In this document: piece after piece, positions 38,547 through 47,766 of the stretch
Numbering within the stretch: position 1 is the stretch's first letter
How the letters are laid out: the number at the start of each line of letters is the position of its first letter
NCBI RefSeq assembly: GCF_007991755.1
Contig: NZ_BJYY01000013.1
Span: 1 to 64,000, forward strand
Length of the DNA stretch: 64,000 bases
From: Cellulomonas aerilata
GTDB taxonomy: Bacteria > Actinomycetota > Actinomycetes > Actinomycetales > Cellulomonadaceae
Reading direction: 5' to 3'
Made by a program: the position numbers and the translations under genes
Notes under the pieces: model-generated
The model's input: only the letters and a program-made list of their open reading frames with translations
Database searches by the model: none
Told to the model about the DNA's origin: nothing

Positions 38547-41123
38547 CTAGGTCGACGAGGTCCCGCCGGTCCGACGGACCCCGCGGGCCGGGACGGCGGT
38601 GAGCGGGTCCTGCGGCCAGGAGTGCTTCGGGTAGCGGCCGCGCAGCTCGGCGCGGACCTGCGGGTAGCCCGTCGTCCAGAACGACTCCAGGTCCGCGGTC
38701 ACCGCCGCCGGGCGTCCGGCCGGGGAGAGCAGGTGGAGCAGGACCGGGACGCGCCCGTCCGCCACGCGCGGCGTGCGCCGCCAGCCGAACACCTCCTGCA
38801 GGCGCACGGCCAGGACCGGCTGGTCCGGCTCGTAGTCGAGGCGGATGCTGCTGCCGCTGGGGACGGTCACCCGCTCCGGTGCCAGCTCGTCCAGGCGGGC
38901 CGCGGCCGGCCACGGGAGCAGCCGCCGCAGCCCCGCGACCACGTCGACGCGCGCGAGGTCGGCGGACCGGCGGATCCGGGCGAGGTCCGGGCCGAGCCAC
39001 AGGTCGAGGCCGGCGAGGAGGGCGTCGTCCCCGACGTCCGGCCACGGCCCCCCCAGCACCCGGTGCAGCAGGTCCAGCCGCCGGCGCAGCGCGACCGCGG
39101 ACGCCGTCCAGGGCAGCGCCGCCAGACCGTCCTGGGCGAGCCCCTGCCGGACCGCGTCCACCACGAGGTGCGCCGGCGGTCGGGCGACGGTCTCCGCGGC
39201 GAGCTCGATCGCGCCGAGGGAGGTGGTCCGGCGCGCCTCGACGCGCCCGTCGACCCAGGTCACGGTGCTCCGCTCGCGCAGGAGCGACGGTGCGGCGTCG
39301 CGTGCGAGCGCCTCGTCCAGCGGCGCGGCGGACCGGATGGTGGCGTCGCTGCGGCCGGCGCCGCGGTCGGCGTCCGCCACGGCGACCCACGGCAGCCCGG
39401 CCAGCGCGGCCTCGCCAGGGGCGAACGCAGCCCCCGTGCCGGACGTCATGAGGTAGGTCGTGCCGCCGGGGCGGCGACGTGCGATGCGCTCCGGGTGCGC
39501 GAGCGCCACGACGAGGCCGACGGCGAGGTCGTCGGTGAGGCGGCCGCCGGGGTCCGCGCCGGGGTGGCGGTGGGCGGCGGGGTGGCGGTGCTCGGCGGCC
39601 GCGGGTGCCGTCGTCGTGGTGGGCAGGGCGTCCAGCAGCCGGCCGGCGGTGCGGGACCACTCCCGCGCCTCCTCGCCGCCCCGACGCAGGCCGCGCAGCG
39701 CCGCCACCAGGTCCCCGCCCGGCGCCCGGACGTCCGCGTCGAGCATCGCGACCACCTCGGCCGCGCGGCGGGCGCCCACCAGGGGCGCCCCGTCCACCAG
39801 CGCCCGGGCCAGGTGCGGGTCCGCCCCGATCCCCGCCATCACGCGTCCGCGGGCGGTGACGGACCCCGACTCGTCGACGGCGGCGAGGGCGCGCAGCGTC
39901 GTGCGTGCCGCGGTCATCGCCGGCGCGGGCGGCGGCTCGAGCAGTGCCAGGTCGGCGCCGTCCGGACTGCCCCAGCAGGCCAGCTCGAGCGCGAAGGCGG
40001 TCAGGTCGGCGGTCGCGATCTCGGGCAGGGGGTGCGGGGACAGCCGGGCGTGGTCGGACTCGGACCAGCACCGGTACACCGTCCCGGGCGCCTCCCGTCC
40101 GGCGCGCCCGGCCCGTTGCACGGCCCCGGACCGGCTGACCCGCACGGTGACCAGGCCGGCCAGCCCGCGGCGGTGGTCGGTGCGCGGCTCGCGGGCCAGG
40201 CCCGCGTCCACGACGGCGCGCACGCCCGGCACGGTGAGGGAGGACTCGGCCACCGAGGTCGAGACCACCACGCGGCGGCGCGGGCCGGCGGTCAGCGCGA
40301 GGTCCTGCTCGCGGTGGCTCAGGCGCCCGTGCAGCGGACGGACGTCGGCGTCCACCCCGGCCAGCCGCCGCACCAGGCCGGTGACCTCGCCGGCACCGGG
40401 GACGAACACCAGGACGTCCCCGGCGGCGTCGTCCAGCGCCCGCCGCACGCAGGCGGCGACGTGGTCGAGGAACGCCGGCGTGACGCCGCGCGGGTCGAGC
40501 GGCTGCACGCCGCGAGGCGCCGGGCACCACACCTCATGCACGGGGTGCAGCGCCCCGGGGACCGACACGACGGGCGACGGCGCGGCGCCCCCGAGCACGG
40601 CAGCGGTCCGCTCCGCCTGCACGGTGGCCGACATCGCGACGACCCGCAGGTCCTCGCGCAGGTTCGCCCGCACGTCCACCAGGAGCGCCAGCGTCAAGTC
40701 CGCGTCGAGGTGCCGCTCGTGCACCTCGTCGAGCACGACGGCGTCCGTCCCCCGCAGCTCGGCGTCGCGCTGCAGCCGGCGCAGCAGGACGCCGGTGGTG
40801 ACCATCTCCACCCGCGTGCCCGCGCTCAGTCGCTGCTCGCCGCGGACCGTGTACCCGACCGTCCGGCCGACCGGCTCCCCGAGCAGGTGCGCGAGCCGGG
40901 CGGCTGCGGCGCGCGCGGCGATCCGGCGGGGCTGGGTGACCACCACCCGGCCGCCGACGTCGGCCGCGAGCGCGGGCGGGACCAGCGTCGTCTTGCCGGT
41001 CCCGGGCGGCGCCAGCAGGACCGCGGTGCCGTGGTCGCGGACCGCGTCGGTCACCGCGGCCAGGCCCGCGGCGACCGGCAGGTCCGGCGGGTGGGCGAGC
41101 AGCCGCTCGAGCGGGTCGGGCAC
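38547..41123 (-). CDS. hrpB: ATP-dependent helicase HrpB
   Basis: DExH-box RNA-type helicase. The 858-residue protein shows Walker A APPGTGKTT, motif Ia QPRRIAARAAA, DEVHERHLD as the DEAH-type box, SATVQ, and motif VI QRAGRAGR, followed by the HrpB-specific C-terminal domain (LDYEPDQPVLAVRLQEVFGW). GTG 41123 is used; its ribosome site is weak. The cell role of HrpB is not well settled in any species. It lies just downstream of tRNA-Pro on the same strand. Confidence 0.94.
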   Translation of the reverse strand: MPDPLERLLAHPPDLPVAAGLAAVTDAVRDHGTAVLLAPPGTGKTTLVPPALAADVGGRVVVTQPRRIAARAAAARLAHLLGEPVGRTVGYTVRGEQRLSAGTRVEMVTTGVLLRRLQRDAELRGTDAVVLDEVHERHLDADLTLALLVDVRANLREDLRVVAMSATVQAERTAAVLGGAAPSPVVSVPGALHPVHEVWCPAPRGVQPLDPRGVTPAFLDHVAACVRRALDDAAGDVLVFVPGAGEVTGLVRRLAGVDADVRPLHGRLSHREQDLALTAGPRRRVVVSTSVAESSLTVPGVRAVVDAGLAREPRTDHRRGLAGLVTVRVSRSGAVQRAGRAGREAPGTVYRCWSESDHARLSPHPLPEIATADLTAFALELACWGSPDGADLALLEPPPAPAMTAARTTLRALAAVDESGSVTARGRVMAGIGADPHLARALVDGAPLVGARRAAEVVAMLDADVRAPGGDLVAALRGLRRGGEEAREWSRTAGRLLDALPTTTTAPAAAEHRHPAAHRHPGADPGGRLTDDLAVGLVVALAHPERIARRRPGGTTYLMTSGTGAAFAPGEAALAGLPWVAVADADRGAGRSDATIRSAAPLDEALARDAAPSLLRERSTVTWVDGRVEARRTTSLGAIELAAETVARPPAHLVVDAVRQGLAQDGLAALPWTASAVALRRRLDLLHRVLGGPWPDVGDDALLAGLDLWLGPDLARIRRSADLARVDVVAGLRRLLPWPAAARLDELAPERVTVPSGSSIRLDYEPDQPVLAVRLQEVFGWRRTPRVADGRVPVLLHLLSPAGRPAAVTADLESFWTTGYPQVRAELRGRYPKHSWPQDPLTAVPARGVRRTGGTSST

Positions 41124-41145
41124 CGGAGCAGTGTGCCGTGCGGTG

Positions 41146-41219
41146 TCGGGCTGGCGGGATTCGAACCCGCGACCTCTCGGTCCCAAACCGAGCGCGCTAC
41201 CAACCTGCGCCACAGCCCG
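41146..41219 (-). tRNA. tRNA-Pro (anticodon TGG)
   Basis: A full cloverleaf: 7-bp acceptor stem CGGGCTG with CAGCCCG, D arm, anticodon loop TTTGGGA giving TGG, and a T arm with GGTTCGAATCC. Discriminator base A; the CCA end is not encoded. Confidence 0.97.
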
Positions 41220-41396
41220 TGGCGGCGCCGAGTCTAGTGGCCGGGCCCTCCGCCGGCGGCGCGCGGCCCGCTCGCACAGCGGGGGGCGATACGGTCGTCC
41301 CCGTAGCGCCGGGGAACCAGTCGCGTCATCCGGACGTTCCCTGCACCGACCGTCGCCCGCGCGCGACCCGGCCACAGCCCGAGGAGCACCACCGAC

Positions 41397-42038
41397 ATGG
41401 CCAACCGCAAGGCCGAGCTCGCCGAGCGCCAGGCACGCCTGGCCGCCATCCAGGCCGCCCAGAGGAAGAGCGAGCGCAAGCGCACGACGATCATCGCTGC
41501 CGCCGTCGGCGCCCTCATCGTGCTGCTGGTCGGCGCGACCATCTACTTCCTCGTCCAGCAGAACCGGGTCAACGCCGAGCTGCGCGAGGCTGCGGAGGCG
41601 CCGATCGACGGCGTGGAGGAGTTCGCCGACCAGACGCAGAACCACGTCGAGGGCGATGTGGAGTACGCGCAGAACCCGCCCGTGGGTGGGGACCACAACG
41701 CGGTGTGGCAGAACTGCGGCGTGTACGCGGAGCCGGTCACCGAGGAGAACGCCGTCCACTCCATGGAGCACGGCGCCGTGTGGATCACCTACGACCCCGA
41801 GCTCCCGGCCGACCAGCTCGAGGAGCTAACGACGCGCGCCGCGAACAACAACTTCATCCTGCTCAGCCCACGGGCCGACCTGCCGTCGCCGGTGGTCCTC
41901 AGCGCGTGGGGCGTCCAGCTGCAGCTCCAGGAGGCGTCCGACCCGCGCGCCGGCGTCTTCCTGGAGAAGTACGTGCGCGGCGAGCAGACCCCGGAGCCCG
42001 GTGCTCCCTGCTCGGGCGGGACCGGGACGCCCGAGTGA
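41397..42038 (+). CDS. DUF3105 membrane-anchored protein
   Basis: 213-residue protein: a charged N-terminal helix rich in Arg/Lys/Ala (about residues 1-30), one membrane helix (about 31-54), then an outside DUF3105 domain with the conserved PPVGGDHNAVWQNCGVY and VHSMEHGAVWITYDP motifs. The function of DUF3105 is unknown. The His and Cys residues suggest a metal site, which is inference. It overlaps the next gene by four bases, and DUF3105-DUF305 pairs are common in actinobacteria. Confidence 0.88.
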   Translation: MANRKAELAERQARLAAIQAAQRKSERKRTTIIAAAVGALIVLLVGATIYFLVQQNRVNAELREAAEAPIDGVEEFADQTQNHVEGDVEYAQNPPVGGDHNAVWQNCGVYAEPVTEENAVHSMEHGAVWITYDPELPADQLEELTTRAANNNFILLSPRADLPSPVVLSAWGVQLQLQEASDPRAGVFLEKYVRGEQTPEPGAPCSGGTGTPE

Positions 42039-42676
42039 CGCGTCGCGTCACCGTCGTCGTCGCCCTCCTCGTCGCGGTGGCTCTGGCGGTCGGCGTGCTG
42101 CTCGGCTCGGTCCTCGTGCGGCAGTCGCCCTACGCGGTCCCGGCGGACACCTCGGTCGACGCCGGCTTCGCCCGCGACATGCAGGCGCACCACGGCCAGG
42201 CCGTCGAGCTCTCCCGGCTGGTGCGGGACCGCACCGACGACGAGGCGGTCCGCCAGCTGGCGCTGGACATCATGCTCACGCAGGACAACCAGGCGGGGCA
42301 GATGGCCGGGTGGCTCGAGACGTGGGGCCTGCCGCAGACGTCCGACCAGCCGCCGATGACCTGGGCGGGCACGGAGCACCAGCACGCGGCCGCGGCGTCC
42401 GGCGACGCCGCGCAGGGCCTTGCCTCCATGCCGGGCTGGGTGAGCAGCGCGGACCTCGCCCGGCTGGACGCCGCCCGGGGGGTCGACGCCGAGCGCCTGT
42501 TCCTCGAGCTGATGATCCCGCACCACCAGGGCGGGGTGAAGATGGCGCAGATCGCGGTCGACGCGGCGCAGGGTGACCAGGTCCGGGCGCTCGCCCGCTC
42601 GATCGTGAGGTCCCAGCAGGCCGAGATCACCGTGCTCGAGGACATGCTCGCCGACCGCGGTGGGCCGCTGTCCTGA
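42035..42676 (+). CDS. DUF305 membrane-anchored protein
   Basis: 213-residue protein with an N-terminal membrane helix (about residues 6-26) and an outside four-helix DUF305 domain, showing two copper-type motifs: FARDMQAHHGQAVEL and LELMIPHHQGGVKMA. DUF305 proteins resemble ferritin-like bundles and are linked to copper handling. GTG 42035 overlaps the DUF3105 stop (GTGA), so the pair is translated together. Confidence 0.9.
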   Translation: MTRRVTVVVALLVAVALAVGVLLGSVLVRQSPYAVPADTSVDAGFARDMQAHHGQAVELSRLVRDRTDDEAVRQLALDIMLTQDNQAGQMAGWLETWGLPQTSDQPPMTWAGTEHQHAAAASGDAAQGLASMPGWVSSADLARLDAARGVDAERLFLELMIPHHQGGVKMAQIAVDAAQGDQVRALARSIVRSQQAEITVLEDMLADRGGPLS

Positions 42677-42734
42677 GGAGGGTGCCGGACCGGCTACCCT
42701 GGTGCGCTGTCCGGCGCTCCAGGCTGCCGGTCAC

Positions 42735-42808
42735 GCGGGTGTAGCTCAATGGTAGAGCCCCAGTCTTCCAAACTGGCTACGCGAGTTCGATTCTCGTCAC
42801 CCGCTCCA
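42735..42808 (+). tRNA. tRNA-Gly (anticodon TCC)
   Basis: Full cloverleaf with acceptor stem GCGGGTG/CACCCGC, anticodon loop CTTCCAA giving TCC, T arm with GAGTTCGATTCTC, and CCA encoded at 42806-42808. Its 3' half is copied at 57747-57802 and more weakly at about 47625, and an integrase remnant abuts it, so it is the attachment gene of integrated elements. Confidence 0.97.
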
Positions 42809-42820
42809 CCACGAAAGCCC
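42765..42820 (+). repeat. attachment-site repeat, copy 1 (tRNA-Gly 3' end)
   Basis: This 56-base segment from the anticodon loop to just past the tRNA end is matched at 50 of 56 positions by 57747-57802. It is the junction between the intact tRNA and the mosaic region. Confidence 0.85.
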
Positions 42821-43307
42821 CCACGCCACCTGCACCAAGGGCGTGGGGGTTTCTCGTGCCAATCTCAGTCACCCGGCGTCCGTGCCCTCCACGTGCTCTA
42901 TCTCGCGGCAGGCTCCCGATCACGCGGTCCCCGAGCGGCAGGTCCATGGAGTCCGCGATACGCCGGTCCCGGTCGTGCGTCCGGTGCTTATAGATGAGCG
43001 CGGCCAGCATGCTGACGTGCCCCATGCGGCCCATCAGCTCGCGAGTCGTCGCGCCCGAGAGCCCCGCCAGATGGTTCCCGGCATGCCGCAGGTCGTGCAG
43101 ATGCACGCCGCTGACCCCGGCGGCGACGAGGGCTTGTGCCCACACCGGGCGGAAGGTCGACCGGTACGGCGTCGCTCCCTTCGCCCTGACGAAGACACGG
43201 CCGTGCTGACCCGGTTCGGCGTAGGTCGCCACGTGCGGGCGCTGCTCGGCAAGGCGGGGCAGACGTCGTCATCGGCACCATGGCGATCCCCGTACCCTCG
43301 CTGCACT
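42777..43307 (-). pseudogene. tyrosine recombinase (integrase) remnant A, C-terminal part
   Basis: The frame holds the catalytic C-terminal half of an actinobacterial-type site-specific integrase: LHDLRHAGNHLAG (Arg of HxLR), ELMGRMGHVSM and ALIYKHRTHDRDRRIAD. The usual tyrosine position reads Y in LIYKH. Upstream, around 43280, a TGA and a frame change cut it off from further integrase-like sequence (IAMVPMTTSA in another frame). The frame runs into the tRNA 3' end, so the integrase sat directly at attL with its end facing the tRNA. It is surely inactive. Confidence 0.85.
42815..42852 (+). terminator. tRNA-Gly terminator
   Basis: CCCCCACGCC (42818-42827) pairs with GGCGTGGGGG (42840-42849), extended by A-T pairs and followed by TTTCTCGT. 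It directly follows the tRNA and fits a factor-independent terminator. Confidence 0.75.
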
Positions 43308-43375
43308 GAGGCGGCCGCAAACCTGCGCCCTCCGCCGACGCTGCGGCATGACCGTGCAGCGCTGAGGCGGTGGCG

Positions 43376-43795
43376 TCACAGGCGCAGCAGCCCGGCCTGT
43401 GTCGGCGTGAAGCCGCAGGCGTCGCGGTAGAAGGCGTCGAGGTGCGGTTCGTAGTCGACATGCAGCCACTGGCACCCGGCTGCCCGCGCCTGCTTGAGTG
43501 CCGTGCTCACCAGCTGCCGCCCGATGCCCAGGTGGCGGTGCGAAACGGCCGTGGCGGTGTCCAGCAGGATCGCGTGCACACCGCCGTCACCGACGACGTT
43601 GACGAACCCCACAAGACGCCCGGCGCCGATGAAGTCGTGCGCTGCGCGGTCCCTGGCGCACACCCACCCCAGGCTGTAGCGCTCCAAGCGTTGGCCCCAC
43701 GCCGTCTGCTGCGCCGAATGCCCGAAAGCTTCGGCGTGCAGGTGCTCCAGCTCCGTGTCCTCGACGCTACCGCGCCAGTGGTACTCGATTGCCAT
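43376..43795 (-). CDS. GNAT-family N-acetyltransferase
   Basis: 139-residue acetyltransferase with the acetyl-CoA loop SHRHLGIGRQLV at about residues 88-99 and the closing region FYRDACGFTPTQAGLL typical of small GNATs. The substrate is unknown. ATG 43795 is chosen as the last Met before conserved sequence (MAIEYHW); the frame opens 20 codons earlier. It is a cargo gene between the integrase remnant and the VOC pseudogene. Confidence 0.82.
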   Translation of the reverse strand: MAIEYHWRGSVEDTELEHLHAEAFGHSAQQTAWGQRLERYSLGWVCARDRAAHDFIGAGRLVGFVNVVGDGGVHAILLDTATAVSHRHLGIGRQLVSTALKQARAAGCQWLHVDYEPHLDAFYRDACGFTPTQAGLLRL

Positions 43796-44072
43796 GACCC
43801 GACCGTAGGACTCCGCGAAGAGCGCAATGGCATGGCTGGGCGTGCATCCGGACATCGGCGACCGCGAGCCCTTCGGCCACCGGGCCCGCGCGGAGAGCTG
43901 GCGACCGCGTTGCGGCTATGAGCGTGCGCCGGTCAGGCTCCGGCGACCAGGCTGGGACTACAGCGGGAAGAACTGGTCACAGTCGAAGACGACGTCGAGA
44001 TGCACGCTCCCGCTGCGCGTCCGTCCAGCGCTCGGCGGCATGAGCGGGTACGGCGTGGCCCGTCACCGTTCC

Positions 44073-44235
44073 ATGGCCCGCTTGCGCGACATCGTCTTCG
44101 ACTGCCGGCGCCCCGGCTCCCGTGGCGCAATCCTTCGCGCAGGCGCTCGAGGGCTACCGAGTCGCACGCTACGACGACGAGGAGCTGCGTCGCCTCGCGC
44201 AGTTGGGAATCGACGACCCCGAAGACGACCCCACG
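44073..44235 (+). pseudogene. VOC/glyoxalase-like protein, frameshifted N-terminal fragment
   Basis: ATG 44073 opens MARLRDIVFDC, typical of actinobacterial VOC proteins; after a frame change near 44110 the match goes on as ALEGYRVARYDDEELRRLAQ and LGIDDPEDDP in another frame. The rest of the domain is missing, the sequence running directly into the AraC gene region. It is a truncated, shifted remnant. The rest of 43796-44314 shows no other gene. Confidence 0.6.
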
Positions 44236-44314
44236 CGTCCAACGTCGGCGGTGCAGTGGGGTTGCAGTGCTGAGGTCGGGTCGTGGCGTCGATGTCGTCG
44301 GCCATGCTGTTCGC

Positions 44315-45154
44315 ATGGAGTACGTGTCGAGGGCGCCGCGGCCGCCACTCGACGGCCTGGTCCACGACGTCTACTACTTGGCGGGCACGCCGCCGTACCG
44401 CTGGCTGACGCTGCCGGCGGCACCGGCGCCGCTCCTCATCGTCAATCTCGGGGCGCCTTTCCACATCCGCACGGGGAGCGACAGCGCGGAGGCCGAGTAC
44501 GCCGACGGCTGCGTGGTCAGTACGCCCACCCGTGCGTGGGAGTTCGGCTACCCGGTGTCGAGCCGATCGGTTGGCGTGCACTTGAAACCGTGGGGATTGG
44601 CACCGTTCCTGCCGATAGCCGCGGTCGAGCTGTGTGACCGGCCGGCGACGATCGAGCAGGTGTGGGGCCGGCCCGCCATCGCTGAGTTGCGGGGTCGGCT
44701 GGCCGCGGTGACCGAACCTGACCTGATGTTGACGCTGCTCGAGGAGGGGCTGCTGCGACAGTTGCGTGCGGTGCACGGTCTGGATCTGGTCCGCCGTGTG
44801 AGCACCGCCATCGCGGAGACCGGTGGGACGGTGCCGATCGGAGACCTGATCGCGGCGGGCGGTGTCAGCAGCACGCATCTGGCGCGGTGCTTCAAGCAGG
44901 TCATCGGCGTCACGCCGAAGCGGCTGGCCCGGGCGCACCGCTTTTCCACCATGGTGCTCTCGATCGACCCGGCTGCGCCGATCGACTGGGCCGGTCTCGC
45001 CGCTCGGGCGGGCTACTTCGACCAGGCGCACTTCACTCACGAGTTCCGGGAGTTCACCGGTTTCACGCCGACCCGGTACGTGGAGGTCCGCAGGCGTTTC
45101 CTGCGCGAGCATCCCGGCCACGTGCTCGAGGGCTGGCCGTTGCCGGCCGATTGA
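44315..45154 (+). CDS. AraC-family transcriptional regulator
   Basis: 279-residue regulator: an N-terminal sensor domain of the DUF6597 type (VHDVYYLAGTPPYRWLTLPA) and a C-terminal AraC DNA-binding domain with GGVSSTHLARCFKQVIGVTP and ARAGYFDQAHFTHEFREFTG. ATG 44315 begins the conserved part; earlier frame is not protein-like. It lies 68 bases ahead of a DHFR-like reductase gene, a pairing seen often, and may control it. Confidence 0.9.
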   Translation: MEYVSRAPRPPLDGLVHDVYYLAGTPPYRWLTLPAAPAPLLIVNLGAPFHIRTGSDSAEAEYADGCVVSTPTRAWEFGYPVSSRSVGVHLKPWGLAPFLPIAAVELCDRPATIEQVWGRPAIAELRGRLAAVTEPDLMLTLLEEGLLRQLRAVHGLDLVRRVSTAIAETGGTVPIGDLIAAGGVSSTHLARCFKQVIGVTPKRLARAHRFSTMVLSIDPAAPIDWAGLAARAGYFDQAHFTHEFREFTGFTPTRYVEVRRRFLREHPGHVLEGWPLPAD

Positions 45155-45222
45155 TTCCTTACAAGAGCGGCCTGCTCATCGCGCCGCAGACTTCAGGGAC
45201 ACATCCCCACCGGAGGAGTCTC

Positions 45223-45813
45223 ATGAGCAAGGTAGTCATGTACGCGTCGGTGTCGGTCGACGGCTTCATCGCAGCCGAGAACGATGACCCCGGGCCGCTG
45301 TTCGAGTGGCTGGTCAGCGGTGACATCGCGTTGGACGGCAGCGGCGTGCTGAAGGTGTCGAAAGCCTCCTTCGACTACGTCCGGGCGTACTGGGACGAGA
45401 TCGCGGTCACCATCGCGGGGCGCCACGTCTTCGACATCACCGACGGCTGGGACGGGACGCCGCCGGCTGGGGTCGACCACGTCGTCGTCGTCAGCCACCG
45501 GCCGCCACCCGAGGGCTGGGACCCCGAAGCGCCCTTCCACTTCGTCGACGGCATCGAGGCCGCGATCGCCAAGGCGCGGGATCTCGCGGGCGACCGCACC
45601 GTCGAGGTCGCGGCCGGAGACGTCGGCGGCCAGTTCCTCGCCGAGGGCTTCGTCGACGAGGTGCGGATGGACGTCACCCCCGTCGTACTGGGTTCCGGCA
45701 AGCGCTTCTTCGGGTCGGTCGACGCGCAGCACCTGTTGGAAGATCCCGACGTGATCATCCAGGGCAACCGAGTGCTTCACCTGCGCTACGGCGTACGCCG
45801 CTCAACGAAGTGA
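45223..45813 (+). CDS. dihydrofolate-reductase-like (RibD C-terminal type) protein
   Basis: 196-residue protein of the DHFR/RibD C-terminal family, of the YwjB-type small reductases. It opens MYASVSVDGFIAAEND and ends with VLGSGKRFFGSVD, with ITDGWDGTPPAG and AGDVGGQFLAEGFVDEV between. It likely binds NADPH; it is not the housekeeping DHFR. ATG 45223 has GGAGGAG. Probably acts with, or is controlled by, the AraC gene before it. Confidence 0.85.
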   Translation: MSKVVMYASVSVDGFIAAENDDPGPLFEWLVSGDIALDGSGVLKVSKASFDYVRAYWDEIAVTIAGRHVFDITDGWDGTPPAGVDHVVVVSHRPPPEGWDPEAPFHFVDGIEAAIAKARDLAGDRTVEVAAGDVGGQFLAEGFVDEVRMDVTPVVLGSGKRFFGSVDAQHLLEDPDVIIQGNRVLHLRYGVRRSTK

Positions 45814-46014
45814 GCGCAGAGGTGCGACGCCACCGCGACCTCTGAGGGCGCCCGGCGAAATCGCCGACATGCTCGCCTACGAGCCGGTCGATCACTACGG
45901 ACTGCAGCTCGGTACGCCCCTCTCGCTCGCCGCCGAGCTCCGTGGTGGGAGGGTTTGGCCACCAGGGCTGAGCCCGGCACACCGTGACAGCGGCATGAGC
46001 GGATGGTGCCTCGG

Positions 46015-46272
46015 CTAGACCCGGTCGAGTGGTTCGAGCGCTTCCTTGCTGTGCACGACCCGTGCTCCCGGCGGCGCCCCCGCGTCTTCCAGACGCCAAA
46101 TCAGCTCGCCCACGGTCTGCCGCAGCGCCGAGACTTGGTCGGGATTATGGCTGGCGTAAGCGTCCTCGGCCGCGTGCGCCTCAAACTGTTGCAGGTACGC
46201 CCGCAGGCCGGATCGCAGCAGCATCAGCTCTGCTCCGGACAGGCTCACTGCGTGCGGCCGGATGACATTCAC
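46015..46272 (-). CDS. small helical protein of unknown function
   Basis: 85-residue protein, mostly helical by composition (GAELMLLRSGLRAYLQQFEAH and QTVGELIWRLEDA). No family recognised. Its sequence looks like real coding DNA with actinobacterial codon use, and it ends just after a copy of the dispersed motif (45990). Nothing else is seen in 45814-46014. Confidence 0.6.
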   Translation of the reverse strand: MNVIRPHAVSLSGAELMLLRSGLRAYLQQFEAHAAEDAYASHNPDQVSALRQTVGELIWRLEDAGAPPGARVVHSKEALEPLDRV

Positions 46273-46392
46273 ACGACGACACTACGTCTGGTGGGGCCCC
46301 CCTCCGCGGCGCGCGGCCCGCGGCATGAGCGCGCGCCGGTGGCAACCCCTCTGGCGGCAACGGGCTAGATGTCGGCCACGGATGCCGGCTCG

Positions 46393-47016
46393 TTACGCGT
46401 TATCTGCGGAATTCGCGGGATAAGGGTGGTCGGTGAGGAGCTGAGCGAGGTGGGCGGCGTGGGCCGCTACGGTGATGGTGGTACGACCGGTGGTGCCGGG
46501 CTTGGGACCGGCGTCGGCGTAGTCGAGGCGTCCCATTGCTTCACCCACCCAGTAGGTGGACCCGGCGGCGGGGATGGTGAACCCGACATCGGCCAGCGCC
46601 TGGAATGCCTCGGCGGTAACGTGGTGTGCGCCGTCCTCGTTACCCACTACGGCCAGCACAGCTACCTTGCCGTACGTCAAGAGGCGGCCTTGCTCATCGG
46701 TTTCCGATAGTTCTGCGTCCAGGCGTTCCAGCACCATCTTGGCCACGCTGGAGGGCTGGCCCATCCAGATCGGGGTAGCCAGCACGAGGATGTGCGCCGA
46801 GAGAAGCTTGTCACGAATTCCGGGCCAGCCGTCTCCGTCCCCTTCGTCGACGGAGACCCCGAAACGCACGTTGTGGTCGACGACGCGCACCATCTCGCCC
46901 TCGATACCGCGCACGGCGAGCGCGGCGAGCACCTGTCGGCCAAGGAGTTCGGAACTCGACGGGGCAGGTGAGGGCTTAAGGGTGCAGCACAGCGCCAGGG
47001 CGCGCAGATCGCTCAA
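46393..47016 (-). CDS. flavodoxin-family (NADPH-dependent FMN reductase-like) protein
   Basis: 207-residue flavoprotein: ALCCTLKPSPAPSSSELL is the FMN phosphate loop, ILVLATPIWMGQPSSVAKMVLERLD the second FMN contact, and VLAVVGNEDGAHHVTAEAF the third. Start is a TTG at 47016 that overlaps the stop of the membrane protein gene (TTGA), an unusual but position-supported start. Possible quinone or azo-type reductase; substrate unknown. Confidence 0.8.
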   Translation of the reverse strand: MSDLRALALCCTLKPSPAPSSSELLGRQVLAALAVRGIEGEMVRVVDHNVRFGVSVDEGDGDGWPGIRDKLLSAHILVLATPIWMGQPSSVAKMVLERLDAELSETDEQGRLLTYGKVAVLAVVGNEDGAHHVTAEAFQALADVGFTIPAAGSTYWVGEAMGRLDYADAGPKPGTTGRTTITVAAHAAHLAQLLTDHPYPANSADNA

Positions 47017-47489
47017 GCTCGCACCACCTCTCGGGCCTCCTCCGCCCGAGCCCTGAGGGCGTCGTAGGTGAGCCCGGTGACGGTGGCGTAGACGGCCTTG
47101 TGCCCGAGGTCGGCTCGCAGTTCGGCGGCGGTCCACCGCCAGGGCAACTCGGCGATGCCCAAAGCCCGGTACAGCGTCGCGTCGCCGGTCCACAGCAACG
47201 CGAAGTGCACGGCGCTGGCCGTTGGGCCTCGCAGGCCGGCAGCGTCAAGCACTCCGCGCAGGGCGCCCATCGTGATGCCATGCGCCCAGTGCACCGCCGT
47301 GTTCAACGCCTCGGCATCGGCGGTGGAGTCTGGGTCACGCCCGGGCAGCAGGTGGGCGCCCACTTGACCCGGAACCGTGCTGGGTTTGCGTCCTGAGGCC
47401 GACATCTCCAGCAACTCAGACGCGGTCATCGCTGCCGTGCCCACCGCGCCCGAGACCAAGCCCCGCGCGATCATCCCGAGGATGCTCAT
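47013..47489 (-). CDS. membrane protein of unknown function
   Basis: 158-residue protein with hydrophobic helices (MIARGLVSGAVGTAAMTASE; TAVHWAHGITMGALRGVLDAAG; AVHFALLWTGDATLY). I know similar uncharacterised actinobacterial proteins but no function. ATG 47489 is the only good start. It is translationally coupled to the flavodoxin-like gene. Confidence 0.65.
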   Translation of the reverse strand: MSILGMIARGLVSGAVGTAAMTASELLEMSASGRKPSTVPGQVGAHLLPGRDPDSTADAEALNTAVHWAHGITMGALRGVLDAAGLRGPTASAVHFALLWTGDATLYRALGIAELPWRWTAAELRADLGHKAVYATVTGLTYDALRARAEEAREVVRA

Positions 47490-47624
47490 CTTCGAAGGAT
47501 GGCACTGATGCAGGACCTTGCCCAGGCATCCACCGTGGTCGGCAGGCGCCCGGAACTTGCACGAGCTCGTACGGGCCCAAGCGCGCCTGAGGCATCCGCT
47601 CTTCGGCATGAGCGGTAACCCGAG

Positions 47625-47660
47625 CCAAGAGACTTCGCGGCTCACTCCTCATCACAGCCG
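47625..47660 (+). repeat. weak attachment-site-like copy 2
   Basis: The segment aligns by eye with the tRNA-Gly 3' end (CCAA...CGCG...CTC-TCAC) but with several mismatches and gaps. Its place, just beyond the end of integrase remnant B as in the two clear copies, is the main support. Confidence 0.3.
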
Positions 47661-47766
47661 TACCCGTAGCGCTCGAAGGCCAGGCCACGATGACTCCGGG
47701 CCCGATGGCGCCGATTGCCGCTCGTGCGTGTCGAGCCGCAGCCCTACTCGTGCAATTACCGTGCAC

